The notes under the pieces were generated by a model that saw nothing but the letters and a program-made list of their open reading frames with translations, searched no databases and had not been told where the DNA came from. A stretch of 64,000 nucleotides of DNA from contig NW_019091366.1 in the NCBI RefSeq assembly GCF_001949145.1, positions 2,124,756-2,188,755 of the forward strand, given 5' to 3'. The translations under genes and the position numbers were made by a program. The DNA is from Acanthaster planci. Taxonomy: Eukaryota; Echinodermata; Asteroidea; Valvatida; Acanthasteridae. How positions within the stretch are numbered: position 1 is the first letter of the stretch; each line of letters begins with the position of its first letter. Positions 23,438-35,959 of the stretch are shown piece by piece.

Positions 23438-25624
23438 TTATACATGTTTACGATGGACTTGCTCTTTGGGGTCTTCGCATTGTTTGGATGGATCCCTAAA
23501 GTCTTTCCATGTTTTCTTCATGACCGAAGTGTTTTTGAAGCCATGAAGATTGAAGGCCTCTCGTAGGTAACAAGCGTCTCTGAGACTCCCAGTCGTAATA
23601 AACTGTTTGGAGGAAGCGTCGCTCAAGTCAATACGCTTCTTGCTGCGAAATGCTAGGATTCCAGCGTAAGCATCATCGATGGGAATGAGTTTGGTTGTTA
23701 GTGTCATTTTATTCATGTCTCTTACGGCAGCTGCAGACATGATGTAGCCCCCTCCGGAGAAATAAGGTAAGAAGTATTTGAAAGGATACTGAGAGCGAAG
23801 GACTTGGTATTTGGACTCCTTTCTGACGACGGGACTGTTCTCCATCATGTGACCAAGAAACAGGCGCTCTGATTGGTTGCTAGGGAGGGATCTGAGATGC
23901 CCTGTGATTCGCTGGAAGTTGACCAGCATGTCGTCGTCCCCTTTGTATATGAAGGTGGCTTGTTTGCAATTGTTTGACACCCATTTAAGACCGAGGATGA
24001 CTTTGAGAGTGAGGTTGTGGAAGGATTCCAAAAAGTCAGCCTGGAGGATGTCGTGGTTTAGGCGAGCCTCCTGATCCACGGCCCGTTGTGTGGCAACTGG
24101 CATACCACGTGATTTACCGAGGATGAAGAGGGTTTTGGAGTTGGTTTCTTTCATGTAATCTGGCGCCGCCCAGGTTTGACGAATCGCCGCGCGCAGTTCA
24201 AAGTTCCGTGGCATAGAACTCACTAAACCGAGGAGAAAGGGCGCTCGACTTGTCTGAGGGTTTTTCCAACACGCTTTCTTGGGATTATGTAACAGCTTAA
24301 AGACAGTGTCAAAGTACTGTTTGTTGTTTATCTTGCCAGTCCATATTTCTATTTCTGTGGCATTAGGGAGTGCATTTGGACAATTCGACACAACCTTGCT
24401 GTGATTGCTCCAAACAGACTTCATGAGATAATCTGAATCAAATCCCCCAAGAGTGATGGTATCTCGTAGGTCACAGTAGTCCGCGTCTCCGCCGAGTTTC
24501 AGGAAGGAATCTTTGTACTTGGGCCAGACCTTCAAATTTAGAGCCAGCATCCCAAGGTAGACGTCACCGAGGTGGAAAACTTTTGCCTTGGTTGCCATGA
24601 CAACACTTTTAAGATAGGCATTGAGCACAAACTTGGCAGAGACCACGAAACCAGCTCCCCCTACACAATATTTTGGGTAACTTTCTGGCTGATAGGCGTC
24701 GAAACCAATGTAGTCTGCCATCTTTGGGTCTCGCTGGGGTTTGCCGTTCTTACGCACCCTGCCCAGGTAGAGATTTTTGGGCTCTTTTAGATCTTTTAAA
24801 TGTTTCACCATTTTCACAAGGTCCACAAAAAGATCGTCTGGCCCTATAAAGATATATTTCACAAGAGGGCAGTTCAGCAGGACCCACTTAAATTCAGCCA
24901 GGATTCTCATGGTTGAAACTGTGGTAAGCATCTTAGGCTCGATGACGTCAGCACCGATGACGTCACTGTACCTGGCATCTTCCTCCTGAATCTTCGTTTT
25001 CAGCGACTCTGCTGTTCCTTTGGAAGTTTGGTGTCCGACCACGAAAACTGACTTGATATTTTCCCTGTCTGCTGACCTCAGTGCGCCCCAGGTCGCACGG
25101 ATGGCGTCACGTTGCTTTACTCTCAAAGGTTCAGTGTTTACAATCGACAAAAGATACAAATCCTGTCCGAAATTCGGGCACGTTTCACTGGAAGCCTTCG
25201 TCCAAAACTTTAATTCGTTGTGCAACTCGGTACTTTTCAACCTGGACAATCGCGTTTGGAATTCTGAAATCTTCATAGCAGCTGAATGGTTTAGGAATTT
25301 GCCAGATTTTTGCTCGTTATTCTGGAGTTGTAAGTCGATCTCTTTTATCGGGGGAGCAACACCTTCATCCTTATTGAATTTCTGTCGTAGCTCGTTGAGG
25401 GCGCGTTCATTATCCTCGTTAGATTCTGATTGGTCGGATTCAAGGGCTGTTCGCTTTTCATCCTCGTGCCTTTTCACCAGCGGTGATTTTGTCGGAAAAG
25501 TGTATGGCTCCTGTACAGAAGTTAGTAACCGTTCATCTAGATAGACGAGCGAGAGTAACACGCGGGATGCTCCGAGAATCAAGATGATTGTCATGAAGGC
25601 GCCGAGATCGTGTGGAAATGCCAT
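23438..25624 (-). CDS. Tandem-domain GT31 beta-1,3-glycosyltransferase-like, 728 aa, single exon
   Basis: A type II Golgi-type protein. It has a short N-terminus and a signal-anchor at about 10-28, a charged stem to about 140, then two galactosyltransferase family 31 domains (about 150-375 and 460-665). Each domain has an IRxTW block (IRATWG at 175-180, IRQTWA at 481-486), a Gly-rich CVGGAGFVVS or FSGGGYIMS segment, and a terminal C-x-LR motif followed by GF and Trp. The C-terminal domain keeps the metal-binding triad GDDD (562-565) and IDDAYAG. In the N-terminal domain the matching site reads GPDD (261-264), losing the first Asp, although LGDVYLG is present. Several N-glycosylation sequons occur (NHS, NAT, NLT, NQS, NTS). 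Substrate is unknown; beta-1,3 transfer of Gal, GalNAc or GlcNAc is the family role. It is a paralogue of the gene at 35960-38107. Confidence 0.9.
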   Translation of the reverse strand: MAFPHDLGAFMTIILILGASRVLLSLVYLDERLLTSVQEPYTFPTKSPLVKRHEDEKRTALESDQSESNEDNERALNELRQKFNKDEGVAPPIKEIDLQLQNNEQKSGKFLNHSAAMKISEFQTRLSRLKSTELHNELKFWTKASSETCPNFGQDLYLLSIVNTEPLRVKQRDAIRATWGALRSADRENIKSVFVVGHQTSKGTAESLKTKIQEEDARYSDVIGADVIEPKMLTTVSTMRILAEFKWVLLNCPLVKYIFIGPDDLFVDLVKMVKHLKDLKEPKNLYLGRVRKNGKPQRDPKMADYIGFDAYQPESYPKYCVGGAGFVVSAKFVLNAYLKSVVMATKAKVFHLGDVYLGMLALNLKVWPKYKDSFLKLGGDADYCDLRDTITLGGFDSDYLMKSVWSNHSKVVSNCPNALPNATEIEIWTGKINNKQYFDTVFKLLHNPKKACWKNPQTSRAPFLLGLVSSMPRNFELRAAIRQTWAAPDYMKETNSKTLFILGKSRGMPVATQRAVDQEARLNHDILQADFLESFHNLTLKVILGLKWVSNNCKQATFIYKGDDDMLVNFQRITGHLRSLPSNQSERLFLGHMMENSPVVRKESKYQVLRSQYPFKYFLPYFSGGGYIMSAAAVRDMNKMTLTTKLIPIDDAYAGILAFRSKKRIDLSDASSKQFITTGSLRDACYLREAFNLHGFKNTSVMKKTWKDFRDPSKQCEDPKEQVHRKHV

Positions 25625-26430
25625 CTCGATTGGGGCACCCTCAACGGTGGGATTCGTTTCAATCCTGGCTCAGTTGTTTCATGCAAAGTTGCTGTTTATA
25701 CATCACATCATTAACTGCAAGATCTATTATGTGTGAAAAGAAGAATAGACTGGTAAACTGCACGAAAGGATTAAACCATGTTCCAAACCACCGTGTTTTT
25801 TTTTTTACTGTTTTTTACATCTGTCCTGAACATTTTTAAATATGGCAACATAAGAATTATACTCCGAGGATAGAGTCTCCCATTCTCTTAATTGTTTTCA
25901 ACATCAACTGCCTCGTCCCTATATTCTAAAATGCTTCGCAGAGACCAGGGCGTTGGACCTCCCACAAAAGATCCGCCACTTTAAGATAACAGAGGGATAA
26001 GAGATGTCGCATAGCTGTGAGAAAAAGCTGAATCCACAGTCCACTCATTAAGTTTCAGCGTCAAGAAATATTAAGCTTTAAGGAGCAGGCTTGGATGGAA
26101 GTCTATTCTCACTTATTCCACCAATAGAGCTGTGTTCCTAGCTCTATGCTCCACCGTAAAGTTCATAAAATATCTTCATCCTCAACAAGGCCTACTAAGG
26201 TAGCCATCCAGCACACTGTACCTTGCACATCATATATTATGCGTGAGATCTTTTTCATTCTCTCGTCTATGTTTTTGCCAAGACCCAGAGGGCAGTCTGA
26301 ATCCCCACAAAATGAAAAACTGAGCACTCAGTCATTATCAGAACAACTAGACTATCTGACAATCGACTTGCATGTAACTGAACGGTGCAAGGACCTCGGT
26401 GAAACACAAGATGTCGGTTATGGAGAGCAT

Positions 26431-26455
26431 GGAGGTAGAATCAGATTCTACCTCC
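26431..26455. repeat. Perfect 12-bp inverted repeat
   Basis: GGAGGTAGAATC and its exact reverse complement are separated by a single A, forming a 25-nt palindrome. It sits in an otherwise featureless intergenic stretch. It could extrude as a cruciform or bind a dimeric factor; no flanking element explains it. Confidence 0.9.
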
Positions 26456-28479
26456 ACGTGGAGAGCTTACCTGGCTTGATTTAATTAAATATTCAACGTG
26501 GTCCGTAATTCTTCAACAAGACACCATCCTTACTCCGTCACCTATTCATTCTGATTGGATTGAAAGACACTTGCCTAAAGTCTGTTAGCAAAAATACGTT
26601 GCAGTTTTGGCAAGAAGCAGTGGTTTCAATGTCGTCGTCGTCGTATGGACGATTTGCACTTTGACTGCATGCCTGATATGACCCTTTAGAAGAGAGCTAC
26701 ACAATAAAGATTACACAATCAACAATGGACCCTATTTACACATGTAAATAGACGGGCACACCTTGTGTGAAGATGACCTCCATTGAATGTCGAGCGGCTT
26801 AATGTGGCCATGTGGGCAAGATACGCACACAAAATAGGGTTAATGATTATGTACACTGAAGATGCAAGCAGAAGTGATGGGCGTGAATGTGGATGACGAA
26901 GGGGGGGGGTGTTTCTGGGTATGAAATAGCAATAATGCCCAGTTCTGATTTACTTCACGGCAAGCGTACAGTGTAAACACGTCCAAGAGATATCTCAAAA
27001 ACTAGTTTTTAAACATTATCGAAATAGCCATGGTCTGATTTTAAGCTCGGTTTAAAGCTATGGACAACCAAAATCCTATCTTACCAATTTCTAGTGTCAA
27101 ACTTGGTTTCCAACTACAAGTACTGTCCTGCTTAAGCAGGTGAGACGGTATGCCCACATATGCTCTAGCTAAAATTAGTAAGTTTTTACTTTAAATTGGC
27201 CTTGTGATGTGCTGCAGTACATATGTTGTACATCACGAGACCCCCCCCTTACACCTGAAGTGTCCTTTTCTGTCCTTCGAATTTAGTGTGGAAACTCGCA
27301 TTCGTGGAAGCTTCCTTCACATTCCTCCTTTATGCTGGCCTACAAATAATTTTCCAAAATGATGATCTCGAAACTGGAATTCATATGACCTTGTCCGCAT
27401 ATTATGAAATTAAACCTTAGCATTTTGTAGAGGAAGGGAATTGCTCTCTTATATTGTGGATGTTCAGGTCACAACTACCCTGGTGTGGTTTGTCCAAGTC
27501 TCCATGCCAGACCGCATCGCACATGCATGCACGTCCATTACGGGAAGCCTTGCATCTATCTGAAGACGCCATCCTGCGGTCTCATGGCGACGCCATATAC
27601 GGTATGGCATGCATGATGCAAATACGCCCTAAGGAGGAGCGTTGCTATGACGACGCTCGCTCAGCTCACGTGACCATTGCTGCTTGGAAATATTGATGAT
27701 TAATAAGAATGCAATTATAGGCAACACGTGATTGCTCCACGGGGACAATTATTTTTGTATCTGGCTAGACCCAGAGAGATGAGATATGAACATGTACACG
27801 AAATATATATCCATGTACGTAGTCTAGTAAAGTTTGATAGTCAACAACACACTTTTTTCTTAACTGTTTTTGGCCCTGACATGTACCTTCTGTGTTCCAG
27901 ATAAAATCAGACTGAAACGTCACGGCGTCGCACCATCACAGCAATGGCAAAATGTTGCCTATTAGAGATCACATACGAGATTTTTCCAAGACATTTTGTA
28001 AGCATGCATCATACTTTGCCTGCTTGCGCTGTCACTCTGCTTTTCAACCAGTATACAGAGTGAAGGGCTTTTCAACCAGGATTTATTCGGAATTCACCAT
28101 TATTAATTGTCTTGAACTTCGAAAAACAGCATGGAGTTTGCCTTCCTACGAAAGACGCCTTGTGGCAAGGTCAATGTGATTAATATTATTTTTAACCCTC
28201 GAAGTTCAGAGTAAAATCTCATAGAATCCTGTTGGGTTTGGCATAGTTAGGGTTAGCTTAGTTTATACATGTACATTTAGTGTTATGCATTAAAATATCA
28301 TTTCAGATATAAATGAAATAAAGTGAAGTGCAAAGATGTATGTCTGCTGAATGAACTTTACGTGTCGATAATGAATATGCAACAAGTTCAAATAACTATC
28401 GCAGTCATTTCCAAGTTGCTCCGCCCAGTTTTGTCTAATAAGGTAATCCAATGACTTTACAAACTTCCCAGGTGTCCTT

Positions 28480-28593
28480 CACTCATCAGAGTGGTTAGGT
28501 GAACAAAAATGGCTTAGCTGTCAACTGGTAACCTGACACTCATCAGAGAGGTTAGGTGTACAAAAATGGCTTAGCTGTCAACTGGTAACCTGA
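28480..28593 (+). repeat. 57-bp tandem duplication
   Basis: Two adjacent 57-bp copies (28480-28536 and 28537-28593) begin CACTCATCAGAG and differ at only two positions (GTGG/GAGG and TGAAC/TGTAC). The near identity suggests a recent duplication. It lies about 1 kb upstream of the candidate actin promoter. Confidence 0.95.
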
Positions 28594-29254
28594 CAAGAGA
28601 GCGGGAATGTGCAAAACGCTAGACCTGCCATTGCTCAAAAATGTGTGGTCATTATCAATTACAGTATGTTATTTTAATGACTTAATATATATAGCTAAAG
28701 TTTTTGGTATCATAATGTATGACTTATGGGATTGATAGCAAAGATTCAGTAATTTCATAATTCATCCTTTACAGGTATGTTAGTGTCAAGGCTGGGGATG
28801 TTGAAAATATGGTCAGAAAAACGATCGACTTAAGATGTTTGGTGAATATTCACTTTGAAAGAACAAATAAATTTACCAAGAATTATTCAGACCAATTATT
28901 ATTCCACCACCCCCCCAAAAAGGCAAATCAACTTATAAGAGTATTAGTTAAAAGAACGTCTCGAGTTGCAAGGAAACGGATAGCAGAAAATCGTTAATCA
29001 ACGTTTTGAACCTATTTTGAGCCAAATAGAACTCAGTTTTCTTGTTTGACCGTGGACACCTTCGTGACATTATCTCTCCGCAATTATGGGTCACAGCTGC
29101 ACAATTAGGTTCACCACAGCCCTGGACAGTGAAATGGGAGTTGCCGCGAATCGACGGCTAAGTGCATGGGTCTGCAAAGTGAAATTCCTCGGGCCACCAA
29201 CTCCCGGCGACACGCTCCACGCGTGTATCATTAACATATGGACGGACCACAGTG

Positions 29255-29613
29255 CCATATTTGGCGGGGCTGGCTCTGCGCGCTGGCGCGCTACCTTACA
29301 TAGTAGGGTTTCATTCCCCGTGCGCTGCACCGACTTTCCAAACGGTATGAAAACCATAAAAAAATGGGCGTCAAAGTTTTACATTAATTTGAATATTGAT
29401 AGATCATATTCCTGGTGGCCAATCAGACTGACTGTATGCAAATCAGTGCATATTATTTCGTCGAAGAGGACCGATTTTCTTACCTTATAAAGTTATCAAT
29501 GGAGATTTCTAAAGAGTAATTTTGGATCTCCAAGCCAGTATAAAGACGAGGTGTGTGAAGGAGGTACACTCACTCCTACGTGGGATACAGTACTAGAGCT
29601 GTCCACTTGATCG
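29255..29613 (+). promoter_or_regulatory. Candidate actin promoter and noncoding exon 1
   Basis: A perfect CArG box CCATATTTGG (29255-29264) is followed by a CCAAT box (29419-29423), an octamer ATGCAAAT (29436-29443), a near-CArG CCTTATAAAG (29483-29492) and TATAAAG (29539-29545). Transcription would start near 29568. The short exon ends at a strong donor, GATCG|GTAAGT (29613/29614). SRF-CArG control is established for many animal actin genes. Joining this exon to the acceptor TTACGCAG (ends 32143) would give a 2.5-kb 5' UTR intron. The element order is visible; the transcript itself is inferred. Confidence 0.6.
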
Positions 29614-32143
29614 GTAAGTTTCACAAAATTTTTCTTGTATTTCACACAGAAACTTAGCCTTTAGTGACAGAGGGAATTTATGTAGGCTTAGGCCATTGAA
29701 TTTCCAACAGCGGTATTCATGTCTTGATTGCTGTGTATAGCGTTATGTAATTATTCGGATGGATGTTTCGCCATCCGGCATGTGAATTGCCTAGCCGGCA
29801 TCATCATCTGTACTAGTTTATTGGACGTCGATGCTTTGCCACTGAAGTGTCATCGCTTTGTACTTTGACATTTTGAATTCGTGTAGGAAGCGATGAGTTC
29901 TTATCGATATTGTAGCCATAGATGGACTTGTTCCAACGGTTGAAAGCAAGACTTTATAACCCATAATGATGTTCTGGTACATTCACCGCTAACCCGGTAA
30001 TCTTTGATTGATGTTTATCGATCGTCACTCTTAGATTTATTCTCATTCATACTTATTACACCCTACTCAAGTTGCCACTCGACTCCGGTCAACAATCATT
30101 TAATAATCCCGGACTTCAATGCAAATACAATAGTCTGGACCACTGAGGAAATTAACCGAAAGTGTTGTTGTACAGTAGTCAGTAGAAATTCACAGCGATA
30201 GAAGTGTAATTTCATCAACAATTTGTTGAGAAAGCAAACAGCCTGTAGCGAAAATGAGTTGATATTTTAGTGATTTGTAGTTGAATGCTTTAACTTATCT
30301 GACCATTTGACCCTCATTTTGACCGGTTCCTCTGCTCGTCTCTATCATTCAAACTGCAAACTATACCATCTTAAATCCTCTGATACGGGCTGCACATAGA
30401 CGTAGGAGTAGATCTGAATATAAAGTCCAAACATTACAGCAATGAAAGGTACTATACGAAAACATTGAACATGTCTAAGCCGTCGACCTTTGTTAAATTT
30501 AGTCTCCTATATCGGTTGTGTGCGACGAACTCGAACGCCCAACAAGCTACATGACAGATTATAAATTACTGGCGACCGATGTCGTAGTCGAATTCCTGAA
30601 ACTAAAACCAAGGAAAGACGGTGTGCCTTGCACGAGGCAACAACTTCAACACTCAAACCGAAGTCAAAAAAGAACTGGCCAAAATCATCCTGCAGTTTTT
30701 AACTGCATCAGTCTTGCCGTTCCTCTTTGCAGACATTCGCCTTTTGGCGACGGTTTATTTTTAAACTTTTATGTTCTCCTGGGCGGCCTGCTGTGTCTTG
30801 TGATTGTCTTGTTGTATGTTCAATTGCCCCAAATAAATAAATATTATTATTATTATTAATTAAAATCAACCCTCGCTTCCTGTTAATGCTGCATGGTTGA
30901 GGACTTGTCGCCAAAGATGAACATCGTACATGTAAAGATGACAAATGTAATTCATATTCATGAGCTATTTTATCCGTTGCCAGAGACGGGATAATGTAAA
31001 AAGTGCTAGTCATAACACCGCTTGCATTCCTGGAATAGTTGACTGAATTTCGCGTGCAAAGCTTACAACTTAGAAAACAGAGACAAAATGAGAGGGAAGT
31101 GCGCATGCGTATGAACGCACTGAGAAACAGCCATCAGTTAATGGGACAAAATTTTACCAAATTCTAATTTTTTTCCCACTGAAAAAAAATGATTTACACC
31201 AACAACGGAAATTATTCCCAAAAGAATGTGATTGCAAATATTAACATTCCAGCCGTTTTATATTTTACCTCAATCTATATAAGGGAGTACCAAACCAAAG
31301 TTGTTGTTTTTACCGTTGATTTACACGTACACATGCCGCACCAGCCATCCTACTCGCCGCCAATGTGAGGTAATATGCAAATTAGCGATGAAAACTTCCA
31401 CCAATGAGTAGCATCGACACTCCGTCACTGACCACCAATGAGGGAGCGCGTCCTTTCGGTAGTTTTGGCCGTATCCTTCCACATACCAAAAATGGCCATC
31501 AGGACCGTGCGTGGAATGCGATGGTTTTGGTCGGCGCGGAATGGGATGAATTCCCCCATTAAGGAGATGTATTAGCGGTGGAGAAACAAGGCTTCTTGCT
31601 GTGTTGTATTTTGGTAGCGACATGAATCTCCGGGGAGTAATTGCATGGCCTTATTAAGATGACACAATTTTGCCAGTGCCGTTTAGATTTGACACACAAC
31701 GGAGGGAAATACTTGTGGATCCAAGAAGATCTGGTGGAATATGTGAACTGTAATTTCGGGGTACTTGTCAGACTGACATTTCATTGTTCATGGTCGATTC
31801 CGATCACCAACCAAACAGAAAAAGGGACAGCTGGAAAAATGCCTTCGTTGCTTTCTCCAACGGGGGACTGTCTGATTCTGTGCTTGTCCTCTAACAAAAG
31901 GCGCATGTGTCAATAAATTTGGACGGAAAAGCTTCTTTTAAAAATGGAGCACAACAGACTTATATAAAAAGCCTTATTTAAGAAGTCTGCCGTAGAACCC
32001 AGTTCGAAACCCGCCACAAAGTCGCGCGCCCAAAGGAACTGAATTGAGAATCCTTACTTGCTGTAGGAATTCCACATCATTTTACCAATGACAGAATTCA
32101 TAATCCACGATTTTGACGTAAGCAGTTTTGTGTTATTACGCAG
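29614..32143 (+). other. Candidate 5' UTR intron of actin
   Basis: This is noncoding. It contains the ATT-rich tail at 30780-30860 and two further TATA-like elements (TATATAAGG near 31277 and TATAAAA at 31963-31969) that could act as alternative promoters. No convincing coding exon is seen. Confidence 0.4.
30780..30862 (+). repeat. (ATT)n tail, possible retroposon 3' end
   Basis: AAATAAATAAAT runs into five or more TAT/ATT units. A gradually decaying trinucleotide tail after AATAAA-like motifs is common at the 3' end of non-LTR retroposons, but I cannot identify a body upstream. A plain microsatellite is equally possible. Confidence 0.4.
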
Positions 32144-32154
32144 GTTTTGTGTGA

Positions 32155-34342
<2,188 letters not shown>

Positions 34343-35959
34343 ACTCTTTACGCTCACGGTAGCAGTTTTGTTCACCAGACTATACAGTAATTGACGTGTA
34401 CGCATATCCATCACCGTTGTCATGGACACCAGTGACGCCATCTTGGATTCTCTCAGAGTCCTTTTGAAAAATTCAAAATCAGTGCAATTGTGGTCAAACG
34501 ATAGAAAGTTGTCACAGCAGGCCAAACATGTGCAAAAAAGTCGCCAGCCTCATATCTTATTTGAATAAATAAAATTTTGGATTAAAAAAATCGCTTGTGG
34601 CGGAAGTACTGACTTAATTTGGTCTAATAATCAAATGTTCGAGGCGAATTAATAAAGTCAGAATACAGACCAGGCTAGGACAGACTTACCGTTAGAATAT
34701 TTGTTCATTTTTATGTCGAAGAAATCATGACCTTTTATTGTGAAACCAAATCAGCAAGCTTAAGAACTGTCGTAGAAAATAGAACTAGATGTGTCGATAA
34801 GATTAGAGACAAGCAGCGAATGTTGAATGAACGGGTCAAAGGCAAAGGACTTTTATTTCTGGTCCGTGAGACTGACAAATTGTTGACTGTAGAGGGCGGG
34901 ACATAAGTTGCAATATCAAGATCTGTAGTGGCATTAGCGTTTATCGTAGCTTTGTCAGTTCAGAAGAATGAAAGAAATGGTTTATTTATTGAATTTTGAC
35001 AAGTTGATGGGTGCTAATGGGGAAAAAACGAAAAACAAAAACTGTGTTTTTTTCTGAGCAAAATAAAACCAGGTATTTTGTAGTGCAGACAATGTGTTTC
35101 AACGTATTCTTTGGAGAGTGCAACTTTAAAATTAATCTCGATAACTTTGAAAATAAAAACAAAAGTGATTTTGGGGTTATGATTTGCAATGGTCTTAAAC
35201 AAACTAGCAAAACTTTCGATATAAGTTTTAACAACACCCCTAGCAACTCAAACGTAAATAACAGCATTAATATATACTCTTCAAATCAACCGAAAATAAA
35301 AATCCTCGCCTTAAGAAAAGCAAGTGAGATGTAAGATAAACTCAGTCTCTTTTCGTGGAAAGACAATTCTGAAAGGAAATGCGACAAGAATGGAGTGATA
35401 GACCGTCATTGAGAAAACGAAAATGTCACAAATAAATCCTGTGTTTAAATTACACACAAACTGTTCGAATTCTTTTATTAAATCTTTCATTATACATAGA
35501 CACAGAGAACAGTCATTTGGGGAGCGGGATGCCGTCGTCTTCCACGATCCACAGTTCAAAAGCACGTATTTAAGAAAGTTATGTACGGCTTCTTTTATAA
35601 AACGCCTTTCACCTTATCTGAACTGATCGAAAAATGTGGAGCAAAACTCCTTTCCTATGCCAAGGGCTTTCAATTATGCCCAAGCTGTTCTCCTTTGCCA
35701 AATAGAAATGTTATTAATCACCAATTATCAATGTCATTACATTTATTTCTTCATCTTCTTTCTTTGACTTGAAGTAACTTAAACCCTCAAACAACGCTTT
35801 TAATTTTTAAACGCAAAATAATTACTGAACTGAGCTTATTTCTTTATAAAAGTATGAAAAACGATTTCAAAGTATAGAATCTCTTTACAGTTTCAAAATT
35901 TTTATTCAAAGAATTACTTCACAGACTTTTTCATTGGCTTATATCATTTGCAAATGACG
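34343..35959. other. Actin 3' UTR and convergent 3' flank
   Basis: The actin polyadenylation signal AATAAA is at 34564-34569. From the other side, the minus-strand GT31 gene has AATAAA at 35901-35906 (minus), 54 nt beyond its stop. The two genes converge tail to tail. The AT-rich frames between 34986 and 35772 on both strands look like chance. Confidence 0.6.

Larger units (their letters stand above)
25625..29254. other. Intergenic
   Basis: No protein gene is recognised. It includes 5' flank of the minus-strand GT31 gene, the perfect inverted repeat at 26431-26455, several C or G homopolymers (26900, 27240) and the 57-bp tandem duplication at 28480-28593. Confidence 0.5.

Noticed and set aside
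25020-25544. 174-codon plus-strand frame
   Set aside because: Antisense shadow of the 728-aa GT31 gene.
31274-31969. TATATAAGG near 31277 and TATAAAA at 31963 as the main actin promoter
   Set aside because: Neither is followed by a convincing exon with a donor or flanked by a CArG box; the 29255-29613 region fits better. They are kept only as alternatives.
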